A stretch of 64,000 bases of DNA from Haemonchus contortus. Its lineage: Eukaryota > Nematoda > Chromadorea > Rhabditida > Trichostrongylidae. Where the stretch lies: NCBI GenBank assembly GCA_000469685.2, contig LS997564.1, positions 7,652,591-7,716,590 of the forward strand. The letters are read 5' to 3'. Shown in pieces: positions 23,101 through 35,600 of this stretch (its first letter is position 1; each line of letters opens with the position of its first letter). The notes beneath the pieces are model-generated. The model saw only the letters and a list, made by a program, of their open reading frames with translations. It did not search any database and had not been told where the DNA came from. A program made the translations under genes and the position numbers.

Positions 23101-26100
23101 TCTAATAAAAAAGCAAGGCAGTCAACGAAAAATTCCGCGTCCTATCGATTGGAGGGAGTACGGTAATTGCAGTGGCATTTGCCGCATGCCGCAAGGGAGA
23201 ATGCCGCGATAGGGGAGAAGTTCCGTTACCCGTTCCAGCTGAGCAGTCTTCGACAGCCCTTTACGTGAATTTCGGTTGTTTTCAGGGTGTTCAAGATCTT
23301 TGTAAGAAGCATAATGTGCTGTTCATCACGGACGAAATTCAGTCGGGTCTAGGAAGGACTGGAGAGTACGTGGTTCACGTTTCAGTTTATGCTCAGCGCT
23401 TCGCAAAACCTTCTTGTAGCCTAAAAACCATTGCTTACTCACTGAATCGGCATTCATGATGGAATGGGTCTTGACTTCATAAAAGCCATCTGCAGTGAAA
23501 CAAATTTTGAAGATGAAAATACGAAGTTACGCTTCATATGTATACTTGTTGTATAAATTTAATCATTAAAGCAGCGAAAGGCTAAAACAAGGTGAGGAAA
23601 GTTGCGTGGCTGAAGGAAAGTTAGGCCGACAGATTGCTGGCACCTTGCCAGAATGAGTATTATGCTAAAGACACCGTGCAAAGACCACTTCATATGGCTT
23701 AGTGGCCTAATTTTGGCACGTCCTAAAGGTCTGCGACTGCCCATTTATACTCTGGCACATGAACCTTTCAATTGTGATACTCATAACTCGAAAGGCCAGC
23801 TCTAACAAGGACTCCGTTCCCATTTCTGCTAACACCGAAGGTCAAGCAGTCGACCTCATGGAGGAACTACTGAGGACCATCTTCTACGCGTATGAGATGG
23901 CTCTAATAGCGGAAAGTGAGGAGAAACTGTAGCACAAACTGCAGAAATGGCAGGAACTGAAAGCACACATTGGTCTACGGGAACGATTGTTGGCCAGTAG
24001 GAAGGATCATGAGAAGCAACTCCACGCAGAGGTGGGGAGGTTTGGATGGAGATGGTGATGGATGCGGTTGGATCGAGTTAGGATTGAGGATATCGGCATT
24101 CAGACTGCCACTATTGAGCTGAAGTTGACAGAGCAGCATCTGCGCCGGCATGGACGCGACTGCAAGGAGCCCGAGATCTTCCGAACAAGAAACTAATGGA
24201 ATTTAAACCTTAATAGAGGCGATTCCGAGGGTGTATAAAAGATGATGGAGGAACGTGATCAAGAAGGACCCTCCGAGCCCAAGGTAGCGGATTGTACCTG
24301 TTACACTGTAGATGGGATCAGCTGGTGGAGCAGCCCTGTGAAGGGTAATCAGAGAAGAAAATGTACAAAAAAAGAAGGTATTGGCTGAACTTTGAACTTT
24401 GATTTCTCATGAGGCCCAGTAAAATCCACACATGAATCGTCAGGTACTTTGTACGAGTTTAAGTATCTATATTCAAAACAGTGACAGTAATGAATCTAGT
24501 GAAGCATGACAAGTTCAGGTGGCTGGCTCATTACCACGACGGAGTACGGCCAGACATTGTCGTTCTTGGAAAGGCTCTTTCTGGTGGTGTCTATCCGGTT
24601 GGTTATTAAATAATTGTCATTAGAATATTAATGAAATATTTATTTCGAGTACAGTGGCACATGCTAGAAGTGGTCGCGTCATGGCGAAGTCGTTGAATGT
24701 GGCTGGGTTGAGAAAGTCCAACTCCTTCCCTTTCTCCACAGTCAAGCATGGGTCAAGTAGTGTCATCGCGGTGGGTGTGGTGCGTTAGGAACGTAATAGT
24801 CGCGTCGCATTGAGAGGGGCGTCGCGCGCGAAGGAATGTAGCAGGATGCAGCAGTAGGTAAGAAATACAAGAACAAAAGTACTAACAGTAGAATTATGCA
24901 TAAAATAGTGATCGCATATCGATTGAGCTGTATGAAGAACGCTAAAGCTGTAATAACGGCGAATGGTGGTCCGCGACAGCCGCGTGCGGCAAATCGATTA
25001 CCCAAAATCGTTCCTAACGCCCGTCTCCCCATCGCGGTCACCGCGACAGTGGGTCACGATGTGCCGCTGCGCTCGCGTCACCGAAACCAGGTCGCCGCAT
25101 AGTTTCTCCCAACTAGTCGTGTCAGCTCGCTACACCCTTTCTAGGATTTAAATCCACTAGTGGCCAAGATTGCCGCCTATGGCCTTTCAACTTGGCAAAG
25201 CGACTTCGATGGCGCATCCTGACCCATTCCTGTGACAAACCTCATCTTCATTTTCCCTTACTTGTCGCCAAATAAGTAAAAAAAATTATTATAAAATGAA
25301 ACTGAATGCAATTTAGGCATCAGCAGTTCTGTGCGACGATCATATCATGCTAAATATAAAACCAGGTCAGCATGGATCAACATATGGTGGGAACCCGGTG
25401 GCCTGTCGGGCTGCTATCGAAGCCCTCAAGGTGGGAATGCTTTTATGATGTGTATTTTTATGGGAATGCTTTTATGATGTGTATTTTTAATGGTCCAGTG
25501 ATTGTTGGCTGTTTTCAGGTGATCGAAGACGAGGGTCTCGTCGAGAATTCGGCAAAAATGGGCGAATTGCTCCAGTCAAAATTAGGAACGTTACCTAAGG
25601 AAATCGTGTCGGTAGTCCGTGGACGAGGATTGTTCATTGCTGTCGTCATCAACAAAAGTACGGTAGTATGCTATATTGCAAAAAAGTAATCAGAAATCCA
25701 AAGTCGTTTGGACGCTCCTTCTGCTCTTCCTTGAGTTTTCTGACTTCGGATGCTCTTATGCTGCCGGTATATTCGCAATAATCCTAATTTGCCCTGGGAT
25801 TTTCTGGATGCCCCCATAAGGTTCCTATAGAAGGGCACTACCCACACTCATACGCATAATACACCCGGCTACCTCTTCTTGCTTATTTAACCCCATAATG
25901 ACCGAACTGTCTACTCCTATTCAACATGTACTTCTTTATTAGTCCCAGACAGGCCATATTTACGGTACATATTTCTATGGAAGCTTCCAGAAACTCTTGA
26001 GACAGACCTCGATTACCGTGAAACTTGCGGCAGATTCTTTCAGCCCAACTTAGTAATGCAATTTCATATGGGTATTCTATATTATACTTTTAGTAGACGT

Positions 26101-26693
26101 TCAGATTTGGTGTATAGCCTTTTAATAAACTCGTATTTAACGGTGAGGAGGCAAAATAGCTCAGGCCGGGAAAACCGTACTGAAAAAACAGTACTGGATT
26201 TCAAAATTTTTTAGAATTTGATGCTTGGACGGTATGCAATCGGTTACTGGCTAATGGAGTTTTGTGTAAGAATACCCATGGCGACATCATTCGTTTCACT
26301 CCACCACTGTGTATCAACAAGGCTCAGGTCAGAACGCTATGCTACTGTAAACATGTCTTTAGAGATTTTAATATCAAAATAGCGATACAAAATGGTATTT
26401 AGCCTGAAGAGGAATTCTAAATCAATTCAATTATGACTCTGGTTAGATTTTGCGGGCGGAAAAGTATTCGTAAATTCTGAAAAATTTGTCTAATTCGGTC
26501 GGTTGTTCCAGTGTTAAAAAACCTATTTTGTCTACTTTTTCGTCCATTGTTCTTTACCTTACAGCAGTATAGAAGAGTTGATTTCAAAAAACTATTTTTT
26601 ATCCCTGACTCCTGATTTAATCCTTTTCAGATCGAAGAAGTGTTCGATATCATTTCGAAGACGATTTTACAAATGGCCTCCGAGCAGAAGTAA
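20139..26693 (+). CDS. Ornithine aminotransferase, mitochondrial (12 exons, 423 aa)
   Basis: Exons: 20139-20280, 20622-20719, 21089-21215, 22148-22230, 22361-22501, 22722-22814, 23286-23365, 24519-24597, 25317-25430, 25519-25657, 26215-26327, 26631-26693; every junction is in phase with GT-AG borders. It transfers the delta-amino group of ornithine to 2-oxoglutarate, using PLP, in the mitochondrial matrix, linking arginine/ornithine with proline and glutamate. Family blocks: [69 protein letters not shown] (D244 contacts the PLP ring), [13 protein letters not shown] (K273, Schiff-base lysine), [11 protein letters not shown]. The arginine-rich start [16 protein letters not shown] without acidic residues fits a mitochondrial presequence. 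Length is normal and no break is seen. Intron 8 has a weaker donor (CCG|GTTGGT). Introns 6, 7 and 8 carry repeats. Confidence 0.96.
22845..23240. mobile_element. Mutator-type MITE, copy A (intron 6 of ornithine aminotransferase)
   Basis: The body is 22854-23231 (378 bp) between perfect 9-bp duplications GTTCCAGCT (22845-22853 and 23232-23240). Inverted ends start GGGTCCGGGAACTTCTCCCC on the left and GGGTAACGGAACTTCTCCCC, read inverted, on the right. A 9-bp target duplication is typical of Mutator-like elements. No transposase, so non-autonomous. A second copy of identical length lies at 40492-40869. Confidence 0.9.
23788..24200 (+). pseudogene. Unrecognised coding-like remnant in intron 7
   Basis: In two adjacent frames this intronic stretch reads like a charged helical protein: [20 protein letters not shown], then a stop, then [20 protein letters not shown], and later [20 protein letters not shown] in another frame. 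Stops and a frame change break it. It does not match ornithine aminotransferase. It is probably a dead copy of another gene or part of a transposon; I do not recognise the family. Confidence 0.35.
24770..25046 (-). repeat. Interspersed repeat carrying a small hydrophobic frame, copy 1
   Basis: About 275 bp, similar in direct orientation to 27483-27750. On the minus strand it holds an open frame with [20 protein letters not shown] followed by CYIPSR, a membrane-like segment. The other copy keeps the same frame over this part. It sits in intron 8 of ornithine aminotransferase. Whether the peptide is ever made is unknown. Confidence 0.6.
25433..25491 (+). repeat. Tandem duplication in intron 9
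   Basis: Two head-to-tail, essentially identical copies of a 29-base unit (gggaatgcttttatgatgtg and its tail). Recent by identity. Confidence 0.92.
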
Positions 26694-27482
26694 ATCCCTC
26701 TCCCACTCGTCCAGCGTGTCCGAATTTATCCGATCCTAACTAACAGATCCTATTCTGTAGGGATTTCACTTAAATTATTTTCTTAAACTCTCTTTTTTTC
26801 ATGACGTGTCTGAATCTATCACATTTCTATCGAAAAAATACGTTGTCAACTGCATTTCCAATTCTAATTTTATCGGTTTTTATCGGTTCGAATCTGTGAT
26901 GATTGTTCCGGTGTCTGTGTGACAAAGATAGATAATTTACCATAGATAATTTTGCCAGTCTATTTTTTATAACATCTTGCCATGAAATCGATCGTTTCTT
27001 TGTAAGCAAAAATGAATTTCTACTGAAATTTCTGCTTCATGGCCTTTAACTTCAGCCTTTTTCATACCCTCCTTTCTCATTTTCTTTTTATTCTGCCTAA
27101 CATTCTATTAATTATGATGCAGACATCGTAAATTGTGGATTGGCAAAAAGAATTGTTTCGTGATCCATGAGATTTTTATTCCGTTTTTAAAAATAAGTCA
27201 GATTCAAGAGGTGATGGATTGGTCATGGCCTATCGTATTTGATTGCATTTATCTTTTCCATTTCTCTTCTCGCCAAGTACATGTGATACGGTTTCTTCAT
27301 TTTTCAACTTTGAAATTGGGAATTTTGAAATTACCACGCTCAAGCGTTAGGGGGTGTATTTATCCAGACCGTCTGGCTGCATCAATAATTACTATCATGG
27401 AAGTGATGCGTCTAACTCATGGCTATTTAGCACAGAGCAAAGTGAAAATGTCGTTAGAGGGACACTCTTGTCTCGGACAATA
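26694..27482. other. Intergenic, 3' of ornithine aminotransferase
   Basis: No AATAAA close to the stop codon was noticed. A plus-strand frame at 27133-27483 (116 codons) has no recognisable domain and ends in the repeat. Confidence 0.4.
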
Positions 27483-27750
27483 AGCGCTGGGGTGTGGTGC
27501 AGTAGGATCGAGATTGTCGCGTCGCGGCGGGAGGCATGCCGCGCGCGAAGGAATGTAGCAGAATGCGGCAGCAAGTAAGAAATACAGGACCAAAAGAACT
27601 AACATCAGTATCATGCCAAAAATAATAATCGCATAACGATTGAGCTGTATGAAGGACGCTAGAATTTTATTAACAAGGCGAGTGGTCCGCGAGTCCCGCG
27701 CGCGGCGAATCGATTACACAAAACCGATTCTACTGCCCGTCTCCACTAAG
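27483..27750 (-). repeat. Interspersed repeat carrying a small hydrophobic frame, copy 2
   Basis: Direct-orientation relative of 24770-25046. The minus strand again encodes LVLLVLYFLLAAAFCYIPSR in the frame used by copy 1, although the part upstream of it is frame-shifted relative to copy 1. Confidence 0.6.
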
Positions 27751-28074
27751 TGCTGGAGGGCAAAGAAGGAGGGGACGTGGTGCTCTCTCAGCAAATAGTA
27801 TACTGAAAGGCTATCGCTTAAACCCTTGAATAGAACCAAGTCAGAGGTCAACAGTTTGTTCAAAGAGGCTCAGGTGAAAACCTATATAACCATGGCTAAA
27901 TAATGTATTTCAACACCATTACGAGCTACAAGGCAGGGTACCTCTTCTTTGTATTCTACCCCTTAATGTGTTAGGGACGGAGGGTTCCCCTCTAGATATT
28001 TCCCCTCCCCCCTCCAAGAGAAGAGCATCAAATTTCAACTTTCTTTCAAGACGTATATGTTTGGAACTATAACA
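27751..28074. other. Intergenic, no gene seen
   Basis: Nothing supportable; probably the 3' flank of the minus-strand gene. Confidence 0.4.
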
Positions 28075-28080
28075 TTTATT
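28075..28080 (-). promoter_or_regulatory. Polyadenylation signal
   Basis: AATAAA on the minus strand, about 42 bases past the TAA stop at 28122-28124 of the unrecognised minus-strand gene. Confidence 0.5.
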
Positions 28081-28121
28081 TTTTAATGAATTTATAAATT
28101 GAAGATGAGATTCTTTAATTA

Positions 28122-28982
28122 TTATCTAATGTGAGTTGTGATCGGAATAACGCTTGATATCTGAGGTTGAGAGTGCTTTGGAATTGTGCCAGGACTCGAG
28201 TCCATGTGTATCGAGACAGTGTTATTCCACCACGAGTTGACACCTAAACTCGGCCATTGTTCATGCTTAATCCAATCGATTCCTTTTTCGCTTACCGTAA
28301 CCGTTTTGGTGTATTCCTGATAAGGTCCGATACCGGCTTGCAGCATAGTCGTAGATAATGGACAAGTGGTAGGTGTAGCTTGTTGTAGAGTGACGATGGC
28401 TATTTGTGTAACTGCACCGCCGGCTAGGTAACCGATCTTGGTCCCGCCTGGATAATTTTGTTGTGTTTATCAGTTTCAATTGATTCGAATGTTAATTAAC
28501 TTTATTCTGTCCAAATGGGACCTACCTGGAACCGGCTGACCGATGTAGCAATTGGAAATCTCGTCCGGTGAATATGTAACGGTGGTAGTGACCCCAAGAC
28601 TGTTTACCGCAGGAACTTCACTAAGTGCTTCGAGATACTGCAAAAGAGCATTGGAATGGAGTTGGACCAAAATCTCTTAACTCACCGCTGCATTGACTTC
28701 ATTCTGACAATATCTCAAAGCTTCTTCTGACGTTGTCGATTGCCCAGGGAAGAAATTTGTGATTGTAATTGAACCTAAACATAGTCGTTCAGCGAATATT
28801 CTGGATATTCTCCTTGGATACAAGGTGACCTGTCGGTGCAACCGGTGGATAGTATGTCCATCTGACCGGAGGGCTTACAGTGAATGTGAAAGACGGATCC
28901 GTGATGATTTCCGCATCGCGAGCGTAGTTTGCTGTAAAACGGAGGGTATTTTGAACTGGAGTGCGATTGGAGTCTCGACCGG
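28122..28982 (-). CDS. Unrecognised, probably extracellular protein; last four exons
   Basis: Exons on the minus strand: 28830-28982 (5' border uncertain), 28686-28774, 28526-28637, 28122-28447. Phases agree at every junction and introns are 48-78 bases. Peptide samples: RFTANYARDAEIITDPSFTF, PPVRWTYYPPVAPTG, EEALRYCQNEVNAAYLEAL, TVTYSPDEISNCYIGQPVPG, VNSWWNNTVSIHMDSS. The mix of scattered cysteines, NxS/T sites, Thr/Pro-rich segments and no membrane helix suggests a secreted or surface protein. I do not recognise the family. The donor of exon 28830-28982 (GTCACC) is weak. The upstream exons and start codon were not found; a single base from an earlier exon must complete the first codon. Confidence 0.65.
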
Positions 28983-29625
28983 CTCAATAGAAAGCGGCTA
29001 CTCTTAGCTAGTTGTCTTGCCGCGCGGCATGCCGTTCTCGACCCATTTGCATCACTCAATCATCCCACTTCCACCATTTTCGACGATAATTGCGTTTAAA
29101 GCTCTTGTATGGCGCTTAATAACCACGCATCTTTACAATTTACTGGATTTTCGAGAAAGGGAAAGTTTCCTTCGATAAGTAGTAAGCAGCTTGAAAATGG
29201 GATATGGAAAAATGCACACTGAGTCATTGGGAGTTGTTTACCCGAAAGCTCCACCACCCTACGTCTTATTGAACGTTCATAGTAAGCGAAAGGAGGCGGT
29301 GCTGTACCGCTCGACGCCTCGACGCAGACTCGCGAATGAACTATGATCGAAACGAAATTGTTGACGGGAAATATAATATTAGTGGGCCTAACAGAAAAGA
29401 ACAGGTGAAACTGTTACTATGAGATGATGTCAACAAGTACGAACATGGAGGGAAGGCTTGTTCGTCTCGAAAATTCCATAAAATTGATTGGAAAGACGAG
29501 ACTTGCACCGTTGATTTTTGAGGCTTACCTTCAATCTGTTTTTTCATAGAAGGTGGGCGAATATTGATTTCTTGAAACGCAATTACCTAATGATTGTACT
29601 GGCTACTTCCCAAGCCTCTCTTCAG
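28983..29625. other. Intergenic or intronic, between divergent genes
   Basis: Should hold the missing 5' exons of the minus-strand gene and perhaps the 5' part of the plus-strand gene starting before 29626. I could not place either with confidence. Confidence 0.35.
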
Positions 29626-32600
29626 TTAAATTAGAAGCTGACTTGGGAACATTTGTTGATCCCACATTTAAACAGGACGTTCAATCCGTTGATGTGGCAC
29701 AACGGCAACCGTCTGCTACACCATCGGTACGATTTTTCCAAGATTTTTCTTTTAGACGCTTAGATCTATTCGAAGAATCATTTCTTGTTGTTTACAATAG
29801 TGATTTTGAGCTCTTTCCCATTTGTGAAAATGTCTGGAAACCCTTGAAAGATGATTGCCATTAGACCAGCATGAACCTCGTTTTTACACGGTTTAGAGCT
29901 TGGTAAAGGTCCAACCAGAAGAAAAAGCTTTTCATGGTAAGATTTTGAGCGCAAATATTGTATGATAAAAAAGCTCTGCTAACAGTACACTTTGCATGAA
30001 ACCAAGTAATCTAGACGAGTTATCCTGTTCAATTCAACTTGAGTTTAGCGGCAATCCCTTGAGTTCCTTAATATTTGATGAAGACTACTTAACTCTTAGC
30101 CGACAATGCCGAGCTCAAATTTTGGAAATCACTAAGTCAGGCATTCTGCATCGTTACACTACTATAATGCGTACTTCAAATGCAAATAGTAATGCTAACG
30201 ATGATTTCCACTTTTTTGTTTTTTGCTATGTGCTGCAACTTCGCCTTACGAAAGATGAATTTGTACCGTAGCTCTTGAAGTCACTGTCACGACAGGACAA
30301 AATGTAAACAGGGAGTAAACAGTGAATCGTTGCACTACTGATTGCTGGAAATTGAATCCTAAAACGACGCGATGCCCACAAATCAGCAATTTCATCGCTG
30401 TGTCAGAACTAAAGCAAGACTTAAAATTAACGTTTCACATTATTACAACTTACTGTTTGTAGAACACGCTCTCGATGGTGAGGTGAGGCAGAATAAAACG
30501 GCTAGAAGGAGCTTCATGTCGAAGACGTCCACGACTCAAGTTCGCGCTATAAATGGACCTGGTACGCTGTGGTTCTATTTATTTTGACAGTAAACTTTTT
30601 TATGAAAAGGCGTTAAATATGTTGTCCATAGCGTTCTTTGGGAATGCGACCCACGAAATCATTTGTACAGCTGAAGCTCGCAGTACAAACAACTCACTGA
30701 CTCATGAAGCTGTTTTGCTGACCAGACGTGCCAATAATAGCTCATGCAAGAATCCACCTCTACCGGAGCGGTGACTGGGAGGTTTCGATGATGTGAAGAA
30801 GGGAGCCCTTAGTCATTCCAAACTTCCGGTAAAAGCCACGGATATCCGGCCAGTGAATTTCGATATAAGCAGCTTATAATGATCATGGAGTTCCTGTCAG
30901 AGTTTTGGCTGGTGAAGCTCATACTACGGAGACAGGGGAATGGCATTTTATGAAAATTCATGATTGTAACACTCGCCTTTTTAGTCAGGTCCATCAATAC
31001 CTGTTAGAAAGCAGGATCAGATGTAGTTCTACGGTAAGCTTCGATTACGCGACTACTCAACATATTCATCGTTGGCGGATGACATAAGTGCTACCTTCGA
31101 CTTGGCAGATCACTGTCACGTTCGAGTGCAAGGTTAATTAATGTTTATTCATCATTGCTCCATAGTAAGTGCTTATTATCACCGTGGTTTATCCATGGAA
31201 TGCTGATGGGTTGTTTTCGATGGCATAATTCCTCGTACCGATTTGATCGAGGCAAAGACCCGACAAAGTAGTCCTTGTAAAATGTTAGGAATCGTATTAT
31301 TTGATAGCGCAGCGATTCTTACAAGTAGAGTAGGGATCGAGGAGAATTCTTGGTTCTTCTTGGTTGTCCCTACTTTTCTTTTCTTTTCTTTTCTTTTCCA
31401 AAAATGTTACCGTGCAGGGTTTTTTCGCTCATAAATTCAGCTCAAGCGTGAAAGCTCTAGTGAAGTACTGTTTCACGATATTCTTCCGTCTATGAGATGG
31501 AGATACTAGGGAGTTTTGCGAGTAATTTTTCTCGATACTATATCAGATTTCTTATTCAGAACTTAATAATGTAAGTTCATGGGTATGTCAGTCCGACCAC
31601 TTTGTAAGTTTGTGATTTTTCTTGTAAAGAAGGAATTGAATGCTAATTTGCAACCGGAAGCTGTTCAAGAGAAACTAACCTAAGTGCCGATTACCTTCTG
31701 GAATAAAAACTAGATTAATCTATTTTCAGGTCAATCCACCTTCCCATTTGGAATTTGGTGAGTCGGTAATTCTTGCTTTCTTGTATAAAGCTGTATTTTA
31801 TTTATTTTATCGATATTTGTGTATACCGTCTTCTTTTGAGGCAATTGCGTCTACTATAGAGCCGGTTAACGAATAGGGTGGGAATGAATTGAATACTTAC
31901 TCGAACACCGAGTTACTTCTAAAAATAAAAATGCGAGCCACTCTCCGAGGTCCTTTTTTTATGTGCATCCGCAGAATACTATTTACATGTTCCATTATCT
32001 CGTGCTGCATACCATTTTGTTTGGGCTATTAACTATCCGGAAACGTATTTGAAGCTCTAGTGTTGACTTTTTTTACGGTACTGCCTTATAATTTGGCCTT
32101 TTGAAACCTCACTCTTCACTTTAGGATTGGAATTTTATTTTATTCGAGTTGTCATTTACTTACCAGTTACTCCTCGAAGCTCTCTTGATCTTTTGAGAGT
32201 CCCTCCGCTGAGATTCAAAGTGTTTCGAAGGTTCTTACGTCGTTTTGTAGAATTTCTTTCATTCAAAATTATACTATCTATCACCATTATATCTAATTGC
32301 TTGAAGGAATAGTTCCGAGTGATTTGTAATTTCGAAGTATATTTTCCCTTTGTTTTAAAGAACTTGTAGAGGCGTTTGAATAGTCTTTGAGAAATTCTTC
32401 AAATCCAATTCCCCTTTTATTTTCTGGCGATCAGATTGCCCTTTTTAGCATCCCCCTTTATTTGTGCTCCACTAAGGCTTAAAATTTTCTTTTTTTCGTG
32501 TTTGATGTTCGGGAACTGTAGACTTTCGTTAAGTTTTCATGTGTCACGAATTGTGTTCTCGACCTTCACTTTGTGATTTCAGACGTGGATTTGCATGAAG

Positions 32601-35600
32601 GACTTTTAGCAAGGAATAGCTACGTTATCTTCATGTTGCGAGGATTGCTCACGGTAATGCAACCGAACAGGTTGGTAATGATTTATGGTATGTAGAAATT
32701 TAGCTGCTTCATAGATTCAGACCTAATTCAACTGCTGTGGGAAACCTATCTGGCTTTTTGTTTCGCATGATTTCGAATACTTTTTAGGTAGCTTTGCCGT
32801 TTGATCGTTCTTTACCGTAGACGTTGCGTGAGGCATCTAAAAGTCATCCGTTGTTGAGAAACGAGCACGATGATGAGAGAGAAAGCCTATTCTAGTGAAT
32901 GGTGAGCCTTGTAGATTCTAGCGATCACATTTATTCGCGTTCACTAGTTCGTGATGTTGTGGAGGCAGAATATCCTTGATCGCAATTACTTTTCAAGACC
33001 TAAGCATTGTTTCAGGACTGTCTTTTTGAACCGAAATTCTTCAATCCTCTCCTTTGGAGTGTGCTTCTTCTCTCGAAATTCCTCGATCCCCTCCTTTGGG
33101 GTGTGCTCTCTTCTCAAGAAAATAGTTCTGAATTGTTTGTAATGTAGTTTTCTAAGGCAAGTGAAAAAATGAAGCTTTTATTTATTCAAGCTCAGAATGC
33201 TGTCTATCCTAACCAGGGTAGTTTTACCACCTGTTTTACCTTTATTCACTTTAAGTAATATACTTGCTTTTTGATTTGTTTAGTCTCTTTACCCATGATA
33301 TGTACTGTATATGAATATGTATATGTATTTGCTGCTGTTTGCCTTTTGTTTGCTTTATCTTTTAGTGAGCATTTGTAGTTTCTTCAAAGAATACCAGACC
33401 GCTGTTAAAGGAATGTGTGGTCTGTTGGAAGCAGTTGATATTTTGGTGTTTTGACTTCACGCTTTTTGAGAAATGGCTTGTTTGGGTTATTAGTGCAAAT
33501 TCTGCGTGAACCCCGCGAACCCACCTTCAACCAGCTGCGAACTGTCTGGAAACTAAATAGGTTTTTTCTTGATTGGTTTGGGATTCAGGGAAAAGTGGTT
33601 GGTCATACTCTTAGCTGTTTGGGTCATTTGGGCTTGCTCACAGTCAAACGTTGCCACTCTCGGGCTGCAGTTCGGCAAGTTTCTGCCAAGTCTTGAGAAT
33701 TCTGATAATATGGCATATGGAGTGAGGCGTTCTTCGGAAAAATTCGAGTTGGTCTTACCGTGGCTTTGACTCAGGTATGACGGAACACACAATCACCTCC
33801 TAATATTCATTTTTCTTCATCATGAGGATTCCCGTAGAAGTGAACAGAAACCCAGCAAAAATGCCGCAGGAATTTTGACAATTGGGGAATGTTTTTTATG
33901 AGTGATTGCCCGAAAAAGTGGAACCCTTAAAGACAACGTCGAGAAGCTTGAGGGACGATCTTGACAAAAGTCGGTCTATCTGTCAGTTTTTTTTTACTTT
34001 AAGTAATTTGTACTTGACTATGATCAAATTTGATTCGTTTGGAATTCTGATCCTGCACGTTGAGATTCTTCACAAGGTTTTGGACATTTGTGGCAGAGGG
34101 ATTTTGACTAATGAATGACAGATGGTAAATTACAGTTGTATCCGGTAACTTTTCGCTTGTGTATCTTTTTTTCCAGTAGAGTAAATACTTTCCGTAAGGA
34201 GGAGCTAATAGTGGAGAGGGATTTACTCATGACAACACTGGGTTCTGATCAGGTTTATGTCGTTCTCAAGCATTGGTTGCTGACTGTCATATGGGCAAGT
34301 GGGCGGTGGTGGCGTCTAAAGAGAATTTGTTGCCTCAACTTTTTGAATTCTAGGTGAAAAGTTGTATTCACTGTTGATTCCAAGGTGGATTCCCTAAAAT
34401 CAATCAGAAAAAGAGAGATTTCCTATCCCAAATCAATCTCAAATTGACCGGGAATGGTTCTGATTGACATGAAGTGTCTTCTCATCGCTTCCAGTATATC
34501 TATCCAATTTTTTCAATTATGAATAATGGAGAGTAAGCCTTTTGCATTCCTCTCCATAACTTGTATCAAATGGAATTCTTTCATGGAAGATTGCTGCATC
34601 CGTGCATGACAAAAGCGAAAAGAGTAGTGAAATAAAGAGGACGAGAGCGAAGAAGATTGGCAAAGGTAGATTGGTAAGTGAATCATTATAACTGGCGTAT
34701 TTCGAACTTTTGATACCTATGGCAAGGGTTGGAAGGAGTAACTGGGTGGTCCGTAAAGGCGGGAAAGCAGATGCGCGGTGCAGATCGGTGTGCGGTCTCC
34801 AGAACGGCCCAAAAAAATCAATTTCTTTTTCCTAATTTCTTAAATTACTCATGTGAGTTTCTTCTTTTATCTGGAATCACATAGGCATCGTTAAATGCTA
34901 GCTGAAGAAGCTAAATATTCATCGTGTCGTCTAACGAGACGATAAATATGAATGGAGTTAGCTGTTTTTGTTTATGGCTGTCTCATCAACTTTTTCCTGT
35001 GGTCGTTTTGAGTATTTGTGAAATGTTCTGGTTCATAAAGATGTGGTTATTTACCGTTTGTTAACGCTGCTGTGGTTTTTGAAAGTATTTGAAACTAAAA
35101 TAATATGTGAATTCCAGTTTGCTTTTTTCAGGTAGTAGCCCGATTTAATACAAGCAGCCAATTTTAAAAAAGACCAATTCAGAGGGTTGTCTTCTATCAA
35201 AAGTAAGTTTATGTGCTATGAACAGCACTCTACTCATTGAAAGTCTCACGGCACTTTCCTTTGATTTGGCGATTTATCTTTTATCTTTGCAGAATTATCG
35301 TCACGATGGAAATCACTCCCTACGTTCCGAATCAACCACGGTTTGCTGGTTCGGGAGACAACATCACACGAATGGAGCGAGCTATGCGTCGTAGAGCCAG
35401 CATGGACCTTGGACAAATCCATGATTTACAATTGATTGGCCTGCTACTTTCTTCATTCCGCCCGCTCACCCTCCAAAGTGCTCCACACCAATCTAGGAAC
35501 TTAGAACCATCTGATTTGCCAAATTTCACTTGTGCGGGAGGAAATGCAGAAGCAGCTGGGACACTTAATTGGACATGCTTTTCCTTTTTGGGAGGACAGG

